64,000 nt of DNA from Maniola hyperantus (taxonomy: Eukaryota; Arthropoda; Insecta; Lepidoptera; Nymphalidae): contig NC_048547.1 in NCBI RefSeq assembly GCF_902806685.2, forward strand, positions 11,047,196 through 11,111,195. Direction: 5' to 3'. The notes under the pieces were generated by a model. That model made no database searches. It was not told the origin of the DNA and saw only the letters and a list, made by a program, of their open reading frames with translations. Of this stretch, positions 54,690 to 64,000 are shown piece by piece. The stretch's first letter is position 1; every line of letters starts with the position of its first letter. Both the position numbers and the translations under genes were made by a program.

Positions 54690-57065
54690 ATAAAAACCGA
54701 TAAAGTGCGTGTCGGGCCACGCGCGGTGTAGGGTTCCGTAGTCGCCATTCACAATATACTAGCTGTTTTACCTACACATCTTACAACTGTTAGGATCTTA
54801 ATTTAATTAGCTTCAAAATTGCATTATATTTTTTATTTTTACATTGGCAACTTTATTTTTAAATAGACTATCAGTTGTCATTCTGGAGTTTTGACGCTAG
54901 TTGGCGTAAAACGGCGGAAACCAATCAGATTCTTAATTGTCACGTTGGCAATTCTAATTTTCAAATACTATTTTGTCATTGGTTGACGCCGGTTGGCGCA
55001 GAGCGGTGGGACCAATGAGGTTGGGTTTCTCCCACCCTGACGGTTGGAAGCTGGACGAGAGGGTTCGTTGGTTTTAGCGGACACTTTCGAGAGAGATCCT
55101 GTGTTGTTTATAAGTGCAAGCTGTGAGAATAGTGTTGTTAGCAGTTATTATAGTAAAACTAAGAGAATGATTAAAGTGATTATTTATGAGTAATATGGTA
55201 GCATCATTTCCGAGAGCCTTCATCGCAATCCTACGTAGGGTCAAGCTTATACAACTAACTACTTCATCTACTTAAGTAATTCTCTATGACATATCAAAAA
55301 TTTGCAATCGAAAAATGTTAGTTTTCACACACCCACAATATTTCTGAAATCTCAATAAACGATAGGTACCCCACACCATGATTAAGACGAGAAAAAAAAC
55401 CTTTATGTGTAGGGGAATCATCATCATCAACAACCGATAGGAGTCCACAGCTGGACTGGACATATTATGTAGTTATGTATTAAACATCGAAAAACATCGT
55501 GAGGATACCTGCATGCCTCAGAGTTCTCCATACTATTCTCAAAGGTGTGTGAAGTCTACCAATCCGCACATGGCCAGCGTGGTAGACGACTTTCAAAACG
55601 ACGTGACGTTCTCTGTAGTGAGCCGGCGCGATGGGTTGATCATGATGAAGATAAGTGAGAAAACAAGTAATCCAATCTGAAGTTGACCATAGCGGTGTGC
55701 TAAAACTACACAAGCCCAGCTGGGATCTGTTTTTTTTTACTTTTCACACGAAAAAAGGGTAGATATAATATAATGTTTTCAGGGTTCATGTTGTTATTTA
55801 ATTAGGATGTATGGGGAATTGTAAGAATCCTTACTAACATCATCCCGAGTGTCACTGTGGGTATAATTTTTTTGACAAAATTCAATATATGGCGCCATTT
55901 TCAGATGTGATTTTTTTTCATTTTTTTTGTTTTTCGAGGTGTTATTCCCGTTGAGTCACACCCCCGTGTGTAACACTGTGACACAAAGAGCAGTCGTGTG
56001 TTTAATTTTTTTTAATTACGACTTGTTTGCAATGCGCAGTTATACGTCTCGTGTTCAGAATTCAAATTAGACAACTTTATTTGCACGCACTATACACGTG
56101 GATTGGATTTAACTAGGTACCTATCTGCCTGCGATACTGCCCGTTAAATTGATTGATACATGGATTGACATAATTTTAGCAATTTGACTTGTAGGTAACT
56201 AGCTTATGCGTTGCAGTGCAACTTGCACTTCACCTTTTATATTATGCTTTATAGTGGTCATGCCAGAACCTTCACGTAAGTGTTAACAACAACTGTAGGT
56301 AAATTCTAAGTTTCAACTCAATCGAATGAACGATGCACGAACGCATAGGTAATTAACGAACACACAAACTTTAATTTTGTAATATAGGTACGTATTTAGA
56401 TAAGAAGATTAATACAATAACAAATACGCACAATGACAATATGTTATTCCTCGCTATCAAATCCGCACGATAACAAATCGAGTCAACGCAGTAGTTAACA
56501 TTAAAAAATAAACAATTCTGCAATCAAATCAATTTATTTTATTTAAAAAATATATCTGATGTCATTCATGTACTTAGTGAGCAGATATGTAACAACAATG
56601 TATCTTACAAAGTTAGATATACTTATGATTATGTCGACATCACAGGAGACCGAAGAGCTGGCAGCTCTATACCTTGGACAAAGAATTAGCCTAGCTATTC
56701 AAAGGGGGAACGCTGCCAGTATCTTCGGAACCTTGCCTAAAGGGACTCCTTTTAATAATATATTTTAGTTATAATATTATATTTCTTATGATTACAAAAA
56801 ATAAGATAAAAATTTTAACTAATTAGTAGTACAAAAATATTCAAGGTTAAAATACAAAAATATATAAAATATTCATGTCCTCAAACTATTTAACTAGTTC
56901 CCCTGGTCTATGAAAAACCAGTCTTCTACCCGAGATACATTTTTGGTATAAAACATTAGTATTGTGCGGAAAAAGCACTAACAAAAGAAAAATAACACAA
57001 TATAAGAAAAGTAACTAGGTATAATATGGATTACATCATAGCTTTCATTAATTTAATCCAATTAG
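54690..57065. other. Repeat-rich stretch without a convincing gene
   Basis: 54770-55210 is a unique-looking segment with TATA-like GTTTATAAG and GC-rich inverted motifs. 55310-55420 is a family D piece. 55485-55650 is a SINE (CGTGAGGATACCTGCATG, ending GATCATGATGA). A 69-codon frame at 56559-56768 contains LAIQRGNAASIFGTLPKG, which I cannot assign; it may be the tail of an old retroelement. Confidence 0.45.
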
Positions 57066-57082
57066 CACATATTTTATTATTG
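57066..57082 (-). terminator. Possible polyadenylation signal of the Patched-related gene
   Basis: On the minus strand an AATAAA hexamer lies about 440 bases downstream of the stop codon, inside CAATAATAAAATA. Chosen only by position; other A/T-rich candidates exist. Confidence 0.25.
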
Positions 57083-57520
57083 AGACAATAATATCAGAGT
57101 GACAACATATAATAATAATCATCATGTAAACATTATTATATAAAACATTAACGCGTCTCAGATATGAAAAATTACTTACCTATCTACCTATATAATTATC
57201 AATTCCAATATATTTACGAGTAAATTGAGTAATTAATTCAATGTACATACATTAATAATTTGCTAGCACCAACTCTTTGCTTTTATCTAGCTATACTTAT
57301 ACTAAATAAATTATATATTACATTACTACATTAACATTACGTAAGTTAAAAAATATTCAGGAGTTTTTTACATACTTATTGATTTTACCTATTTTATAAG
57401 AAGCGCCTATTGAAACCAATTATTTGTACTTTTCGTTATCTTATTATAACTAGCCTTCAAACTTATTTTCACAAGGTTTATGTACCTACTCATTTTCTAT
57501 ACAAAAAAATCACTCTAAAA

Positions 57521-60364
57521 TTATCCCTCAGCTATTTGTTTCGCTTTATCGTGAACCTTTCTATTTAACTCCACAGCTTCTGGAGATTTTAATTCGTTCT
57601 CATCACGATTCCTGTGCCCTTTCGGTCCGATTAATGATAAAACTACGGGCAAAAAGAGCAAACCGCTAAAGAGCCCAAAAAGTATTACAAGTAAAAATAT
57701 TTTGAAAAATGATTGGAATGTGTATGCTTTAGACATACTAAGAAGCGATAACGAAAGTAACGTAGATCCACCACCTAACAACACAGCAGAACCAATCGAA
57801 GTGACCGTCTTGAAAGCTCTTTCATTACGACTGCCTTGAGTGATAGTTAAGAAAGTATGACCAACGTGCGCAGCGTAATCTACACATAAACCTATCGCAA
57901 GTTCGAGACCAATACAGCAAACAATGTCGACAGTCATGCCCCATCTCTGCATCCAACCTAGAACATTAACTATAGTAAGCAAAACGCAAATAAATATCCA
58001 CAAACACATTTGAAGATTCGTTATTAGTACAATTGTACAAACCATAACACAAAATAAAGCTAATTCTATATTTCGTTCAACTTCAATTGCAATAATTTCA
58101 TCAGTGACCCAATTTCCAAAAACTTTAGACCAGACACTGCGATAACCAGACCCTGACGTTATATTAGCCGACTTCACGATATCTTTAATACGATGCATTG
58201 CAGGAATATATACCGCAGGTCCTTCGAACCTGATAAACCTGAACGATATTGATGAAGCTGTAATGGCGCTAATAGTTTTACCGCAAGAAAGATTATCTGT
58301 AAATTTAAAATTAATTTGAAACCTCCCACCAACGGGGCTAAACAAAAATCTTGACAAGTATTTTTTAAACTGTTCATCTGATATAGCTTCTGTTTTGTTT
58401 AATAAATCACGTTTAAAATTTTTTAAGACGTAACCGTGAAAAACTTCTACCCAGGTTATGACTTCAGTTATATATGACTCATTCCTTATGACCTGTATCA
58501 TGTCATATAAATTTATAAACTCCGCATTGTAATTCATATCGCCCAAAAACACCATTGCAGGTTGACCTTCATCAGGATAATACTTCTCGTGAATATTCAA
58601 AAATTCTTTATAATATGTATCATCGGGGATGAACCACTTTGGGTCAAATCTTTGTTCTAATTTAAATATTGCATGAATACTAAAACCTGTCATAATTAAT
58701 GTAAATAAAATGATTATTGCTTTACCGGAAGTTGTTAATATAATATTCTTGTAAACATAGGCTAATAATTTCTGAAATAATGTCGTTTCAGTTGACAAAG
58801 TTATTTCCGTTTTATGTTTGTAACAAAATATTAGGCCATTCCTTTGTTCTTTAATTCTTTTAAGATCTAATGTAAAAACTGCTACATAAAACGTAACAGA
58901 ATAACAAAATATAAAGAACACTCCTACAGCTGCATATATACAAAACGACTTTAATGATGGCAATATTGTGATAGCGCCAATTAATAATGCCACAATGTCT
59001 GTAAACGAAGTGATCACTATAGATACCCCTGCATGCTTCAGCATTAGGCCAACCTTGACAGCAGTGCTTTTGTGTGAATCTGTAGCTTGGACCATTTTCC
59101 AACACGCATTCATCACAAACATATCATCTACTCCTAATCCCATTAAAAGAAATGGTAAAGATGAATGAACAGGGCCAAACGAGATGCCGACTAAAGAACA
59201 CAAACCAATTGCTGTTAAATAGGCCATTCCAACGTTTAATAACCCAATGCTACCTAAAGTTAATCTGATTTCTAGCCAGTTACATCGAGAAACTGCACAC
59301 ACAACATAAAAAAACATCAGTATTATGCCAACAGATAACTTATCCATTTCTTGGAACATCGCTTGACCGCTTATATCTGCAAAACTTCTTCCTGCTTCAT
59401 AATACAATTTGACATTTGTTTCATTGAAATTCAAATTTTGGACGTAGTCTAAAAACTCCTGTTCCCAAAATGCTAAAGGAACAGAGACCCACTCCTCAGT
59501 CCCGACTAAGTTTCCAACTTCATTGAGATCAACTTGTGTCATGTTTACATACATATACCAAGTCACTAAAAGTGATTTAGCTGCTACTATGGCACCATTT
59601 TCATCTTTCACCACTCCTCCTAACAGATTCGTGTAGTTTACAGGATGACCTGTAATCGGGTTTACTTTGACTGTATTGATTTGATCGATAATTTGATTTT
59701 CTGTAATGTCATGAATTGTTGTTTCATTGTTATTCCAAATATCTAGAACGTTATACTGGAGGCAAGCTAACTGAAAACTGCTAAGCAAAACGCAATAAAA
59801 CCCGTCGTCTAACCAGAGGGAAGGATCTAAATATTCTACATCATATGTATCATGTTTATGTACAGAATTACTAATATTAGATTTTAAGGAGTCTTCAGAT
59901 CTAGGTTTCCAATTAGAATCAGCTATTGTAACCACAGGAACTTTAAAACATAATTCGTTTAGGGAGTAAGTTTTATTTTGATAATCTATACTGAGTGCAT
60001 TAACATGATTGGTAATATTTTTAACTAAACGAAAGACGGATGGATCTAAGACATTATCTGCTGTTATCAGTACCTTCTGAATTCTAAAACCAGTCCCAAA
60101 CTTATCAATATACCAATGAGTGTCATAATAAAAGTCTGAATCTGGAGGAACCCATAAATTCATAGGATTCTTTTCCATATAAAATGTAAATAGTCCACCG
60201 CAACACAATAGAACGAACACCCATGTTGCCACAATCACTCTCCATGGATTCCTCGCGACAATCACTCCGAGAGAGAAAAAAACTCTCTCAACAAATGTAA
60301 CAAAGATCGAAGAAATGTTTTCCCATAGCTGTTGAGGCGACTTGATTTTCTTTTTACTAGGCAT
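57521..60364 (-). CDS. Patched-related / PTCHD3-like RND membrane protein, single exon
   Basis: 947 aa, intact, no introns. Two RND repeats: TM1 at about residues 41-62; a large outside loop (about 63-340) with many NxS/T sites and paired cysteines; the sterol-sensing domain TM2-TM6 at about 342-500, with GLGVDDMFVM at 409-418; TM7 at about 548-567; a second outside loop to about 770; and TM8-TM12, with a second acidic motif, IGLCVDYAAHVGH, at about 845. The two intramembrane acidic motifs (GxxxDD and GxxxD) are the proton-relay positions of RND transporters kept in Patched, NPC1 and Dispatched. The soluble N-terminal domain of NPC1 is absent, so it fits the PTCHD/Patched-related group, which likely moves sterol or lipid-like cargo (inference). 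Start chosen as the first Met of a basic cytoplasmic lead, MPSKKKIKSP. Divergent from the unknown gene at 63573. Confidence 0.92.
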   Translation of the reverse strand: MPSKKKIKSPQQLWENISSIFVTFVERVFFSLGVIVARNPWRVIVATWVFVLLCCGGLFTFYMEKNPMNLWVPPDSDFYYDTHWYIDKFGTGFRIQKVLITADNVLDPSVFRLVKNITNHVNALSIDYQNKTYSLNELCFKVPVVTIADSNWKPRSEDSLKSNISNSVHKHDTYDVEYLDPSLWLDDGFYCVLLSSFQLACLQYNVLDIWNNNETTIHDITENQIIDQINTVKVNPITGHPVNYTNLLGGVVKDENGAIVAAKSLLVTWYMYVNMTQVDLNEVGNLVGTEEWVSVPLAFWEQEFLDYVQNLNFNETNVKLYYEAGRSFADISGQAMFQEMDKLSVGIILMFFYVVCAVSRCNWLEIRLTLGSIGLLNVGMAYLTAIGLCSLVGISFGPVHSSLPFLLMGLGVDDMFVMNACWKMVQATDSHKSTAVKVGLMLKHAGVSIVITSFTDIVALLIGAITILPSLKSFCIYAAVGVFFIFCYSVTFYVAVFTLDLKRIKEQRNGLIFCYKHKTEITLSTETTLFQKLLAYVYKNIILTTSGKAIIILFTLIMTGFSIHAIFKLEQRFDPKWFIPDDTYYKEFLNIHEKYYPDEGQPAMVFLGDMNYNAEFINLYDMIQVIRNESYITEVITWVEVFHGYVLKNFKRDLLNKTEAISDEQFKKYLSRFLFSPVGGRFQINFKFTDNLSCGKTISAITASSISFRFIRFEGPAVYIPAMHRIKDIVKSANITSGSGYRSVWSKVFGNWVTDEIIAIEVERNIELALFCVMVCTIVLITNLQMCLWIFICVLLTIVNVLGWMQRWGMTVDIVCCIGLELAIGLCVDYAAHVGHTFLTITQGSRNERAFKTVTSIGSAVLLGGGSTLLSLSLLSMSKAYTFQSFFKIFLLVILFGLFSGLLFLPVVLSLIGPKGHRNRDENELKSPEAVELNRKVHDKAKQIAEG

Positions 60365-62249
60365 AGGTGAAATAGGTAAATTATCACAGAACAGTAACAG
60401 TTATGTTAATAATAACAGACAATTATTTGCGTGGGTGATTCCAAAGTTCCATTCAATATCAGGTTACAACACATTTACGGAAGATATTTTGACTTCCGTT
60501 CATCACGGACCAATTTTTTTATCACAAAGGTTGTTCATAGATACACTTGGGCACAGTGAAACTCTAAAGTCAGCACTTTTTTCGAACCTAACGGGGGACA
60601 TCATAATAATATTAGGTAGGTATATCAAATATCCCTTCATAAAAATATACCAATTTTAAATTTACGATTAGCTTGTAAACACCATAAAGTTAGGTAGCAA
60701 AAGTCTATTATCACCAATTTTTCACTTGAACCGCAGTTGTCTCCATTGTAATTTAATTACGACTAATGAGCAAATGTTGTAGTGAGATGACTGGATTTTC
60801 TTTGTTTATCTTGATTTAAAATTGGCGGGAAGCGCGAAATGCGACCGTAAGCACTGTTGGCGGACTTAAATTATTTAATTGATGGACAACCGGACACTCA
60901 GAAATTCTGAGCATTACAAAGTACTCTGTGTTCCGAGCTCAATAACCCAAAGATTACCGTAATATGCGGCATGGGCCCAGAACTAAAATGAACAATATAC
61001 TTGACAATACGACTGACGAAGTTGACAGTTGACACCTTCCACTTGTTTAGTACCTAGTACGAACGTGGTACGAACATTCCTCCGACTTTTAAAAGTGGCC
61101 GTATTGTACTAAACTTTTTTCCCTTTCCCACAGCACAGCACAGCCCATATAATATTTTTCTCGTTACAAAAATACAACAATTAATGCTATCTACGTTCCT
61201 TCGATCCTATTGTTGACTTGCAGACCGCAGTCCGCAAGGTCACTCATAATGAATAGCGCCTCGCCCACAGATTTCGAATGGATACACTGCACTTGCAGTA
61301 TCGAATTTAACATTGTATCGACTATCAATACTAGCTGGTGGATATCGAATTATCGATATTCAGTAATAGAGGTGGGAGGTGCGAGTGTAGCGAACGCAAT
61401 TTTTGTTAAAAAAACAGAACAGAAAAAAAATTAAAACGAAAGGAAAACGACTTCGGCCATAATAAAATTTTAAAATATAAGGGCCTTTTAAATGAGAGAA
61501 GTAAGGGTGAGATAAAACTTCTTAACCAAAATATGGTACTATTCAGAGATAGTTTGCACTCGAAAACTAACATAGGCTTTTTGTTCTGGAAAATGAAAGA
61601 GTTCCCACAGGATTAAGAAAGACTCATACCTACGGACGAAGTACCTTGCACGCATCAACTAATATAAAACAAAAGAGAAGCGAGCGCGAAATTTTTGATA
61701 AGTAGGTACCTATAGGTATATTCATGAAAAAGCTGTATCACACTACTAATATTATAAAGGCGAAAGTGTGTCCGTCTATCTATCCATTTGTGAAGACACC
61801 AAGTTAGTGTAAGAACACCTACCTACCCTAAAAAAAATATTTATCAAAATTTTATTTCACCACTTACTTACACTTACACCTACCCACAGTATTTTAAAAA
61901 GACCTATTCAACGATACCCCACATTATGGGGTAGACGAGAAAAAAAATTCATCCCCACTTTACATGTAGGGGAGCTTACCCTAAAAAAATATTTATCAAA
62001 ATTTTATTTCACCATTTTGTCGGCGTGATTAATATTTATACCCATGCCAAATAACAGATTTCTAGCACTAAGCACTAATAGTCTCTGTGATTACCTAACC
62101 AAGGACGGACGGACGGACATGGCGAAACTATGTTCCTTGTTTACTACGGAGCCGTAAAAACATTAGCTTTATATTAGAAACTGGAAACTTGTGTATAGTT
62201 TCAGTTATATCCTGTACTTGAACAACAAATACTAAAATTAGATAACTAG

Positions 62250-62630
62250 CGTAGATAGAGTAGGTAGATGCAGGAACGTTTGCTTTCTCATTCGCACTAA
62301 AAAGAGAGCACAGATAAAGTTACTAATGTGATAAACAGAGACGCAGCTAACCTATTTTTTGTCCCTTATCGTGTAACTGGTTTTTTTCAAGAATACATAC
62401 AAGAAGTTGCAAAACAAACTTTAAGAATTCGTGGCGTAATTGTATTTCTCATGAGTTATTTACTTGTTTTCACATAAAAAACGTTTAATACAAATATTGT
62501 TGATCGGTTAATACAAATATTGACTACTAAACAATGGTAATAATCGTCGTGTTATTCATCGTTCCGTCGTGCAATCGCTATTTCATACGCGGTTACACAG
62601 TACTTACATCTACCTATTATTCTATCTACG
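62250..62630. mobile_element. Inverted-repeat element with 8-bp duplication, copy 1
   Basis: Ends CGTAGATAGAGTAGGTAGAT and, reversed, CGTAGATAGAATAATAGGTA. ATAACTAG flanks both sides (62242-62249 and 62631-62638). 381 bp, no coding frame. Confidence 0.7.
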
Positions 62631-62955
62631 ATAACTAGTTATTACATATTATAAAGAAACAAAATTATTTCATTTTTAATGGGTAGCCAGTATTTTTAAC
62701 ATAAACTCAGAGCAGTAAAGCTACCCCGTGGCTACCCCTATAGGTATTCAATGTTCTCTGTGCCGTAAGCCATTTACAAAATATCTATAGGTATTTCGGG
62801 ATTTGGGGTAACTAGTCTGAGTTTGACATTGACGTTTATATTTCTTCAAGGCTCAATAAAGCTAGAACCCAGAGCCGTAAAACCAGTTTTAAAAAAATTA
62901 TTTCTTCAAAAGGTAGGCGCCATAGATTATCTACTATGTAGGCGCATAAGATTGT

Positions 62956-63362
62956 CGTAGATAGAGTAATAAAGGTAGATGCAGTAACGTTTGCTTTCTC
63001 ATTCGCACTAAAAAGAGAGCACAAATAAAGTTACTAATGTGATAAACAGAGACGCAGCTAACCTATTTTTTGTCCATTATCGTGGAACTGGTTTTTTTCA
63101 AGAATACATGCAACTTCCATACAAGAAGTTGCAAAACAAACTTTGAGAATTCGTGGCGTAACTGTATTTCTCATGAGTTATTTACTTGTTTTCACATAAA
63201 AAACGTTTAATGCAAATATTGTTGATCGGTTAATACAAAATATATCGACTACTAAACAATGGTAATAATAATTGTCGTGTTATTTATTCATCGTTACGTC
63301 GTGCTATCGCTATCTCATACGCGGTTACACAGTACTTCCATCTACCTATTATTCTATCTACG
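62956..63362. mobile_element. Inverted-repeat element, copy 2, next to a gene start
   Basis: About 90% similar to copy 1 by eye, same orientation, 407 bp, with small insertions such as an extra CATGCAACTTC segment near 63108. The flanking 8-mers do not match well. It ends about 210 bases before the start codon at 63573. Confidence 0.65.
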
Positions 63363-63572
63363 GTAGTGTTCTGACTTCTGTGTTCAAAAGTCAAAAAACT
63401 CAAAACCATGTACTCTGTGATTGGTCTGTGCTCTGTGATCAAAACCAAGATCAAAACACAACCGCAATGCCGCAAATTCAGAAAAATAAAAGCAAAGAAA
63501 AATACTACTAATATTTTCCGGCCGAGTACAAATTTTTTAAGTATTTTTATTAAAAAAAGAAGAATTAGAAAA

Positions 63573-64000
63573 ATGAAATATATTACCAAATTATTAGACA
63601 GCATCAACCGCTGTTTCATACCTAAATTATCGAAAAATTATGATGAGGGCGAGGTAACAACTCACGTAGAATTTGATCATCGCAATCAAAATTTAGACCA
63701 CAATTTTGAACTTCTCGTGGAAAGTCTCGGAGATCTAATACTTCGAGACAACAAAGAAGCTTCAACCGTAATTTCATTATTGTATATCTTATACAAAGAG
63801 CTGAAGTGCGAGTGTGAATGTCCGTGGAACAATGAAAAAACTAAACACTACTCTAAAAAACTAAACAGTTATTTCGAAGTGTTGGGTGAATTACCTTTAG
63901 AAGTTGTGCTGCTTCAAAAGAGTAATTTTGATGTGCAAAAAATATTTGATAAATGCTTAGAAGTATTACACAGTAAGTTAACATCTGAAGATTTTAAGAA
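63573..64000 (+). CDS. Unidentified protein, N-terminal 142 codons (runs off window)
   Basis: Open from ATG at 63573 to the window edge without a stop. Begins MKYITKLLDSINRCFIPKLS. The visible part is helical in character, with acidic and leucine-rich stretches such as ELLVESLGDLIL, VISLLYILYKEL, YFEVLGELPLEVVLL and VLHSKL, and a cysteine cluster CECECPW. No signal peptide or membrane segment. The pattern suggests an alpha-helical-repeat (HEAT/ARM-like) protein, but I do not recognise it. The first ATG is preceded by an A-rich context (AGAAAAATGA), reasonable for insects. It may be only a first exon. Confidence 0.7.
   Translation, partial: MKYITKLLDSINRCFIPKLSKNYDEGEVTTHVEFDHRNQNLDHNFELLVESLGDLILRDNKEASTVISLLYILYKELKCECECPWNNEKTKHYSKKLNSYFEVLGELPLEVVLLQKSNFDVQKIFDKCLEVLHSKLTSEDFK

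Larger units (their letters stand above)
60365..63572. other. Divergent intergenic region
   Basis: Lies between the starts of the Patched-related gene and the gene at 63573. 60365-61440 looks largely single-copy and probably includes 5' flanks and promoter sequence of the Patched-related gene, but no core element can be placed confidently. 61550-61660 is a Helitron-like A relic. 61830-62160 is a family D repeat (reverse). Two copies of an inverted-repeat element follow at 62250-62630 and 62956-63362. Confidence 0.5.

Noticed and set aside
56559..56768. 69-codon frame with LAIQRGNAASIFGTLPKG
   Set aside because: Looks like the tail of some retroelement protein but I cannot name the family; too short and isolated to call as a gene.

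Overview
Eukaryotic, intron-bearing, AT-rich genomic DNA, almost certainly from a butterfly or moth (Lepidoptera). The evidence is an odorant-receptor gene with short phased exons, an insect-type CYP2-clan P450, and a dense load of repeat types common in lepidopteran genomes: small Helitron-like elements ending in CTAG, tRNA-derived SINEs, CR1/RTE/R1 LINE pieces, a BEL/Pao element and many foldback MITEs. No bacterial, CRISPR or operon features are present.

Layout: 1-5790 holds a BEL/Pao LTR retrotransposon on the minus strand. Its gag-pol frame is open to the window edge, it has a primer-binding site matching tRNA-Tyr, and one putative LTR is present. 5880-6709 is a Helitron-like element with internal tandem repeats. 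6747-11034 (+) carries the last five coding exons of an odorant receptor; its first exons lie left of the window. 11035-16773 is intergenic and repeat-filled. 16774-42896 (+) is a complete nine-exon cytochrome P450 (511 codons, all splice phases consistent), most of whose 26 kb is transposon-filled intron. Intron 4 holds a fragment of an IRAK/Pelle-like kinase truncated by a MITE; intron 8 holds an antisense CR1-like LINE (about 36.86-42.15 kb) whose ORF2 is split by a 262-bp MITE. 42897-48986 is repeats, including a higher-order array of 283-bp units (45000-47390). 49007-51187 is a 5'-truncated LINE inserted into an older repeat with an AAAAG target duplication. 51.2-57 kb holds further repeats, including a hAT-like element with a perfect 8-bp duplication. 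57521-60364 (-) is an intact single-exon Patched-related (RND/sterol-sensing) membrane protein gene. 60365-63572 is a divergent intergenic region with two copies of an inverted-terminal-repeat element. A protein gene of unknown identity starts at 63573 (+) and runs off the window.

The host genes (odorant receptor, P450, Patched-related transporter and one unknown) are neighbours and I see no evidence that they form a pathway. I found no clear novel multi-gene system. The most useful observations are the reconstructed odorant receptor and P450 gene models (absent from simple ORF calling), the P450's unusual I-helix, and several datable nested insertions.
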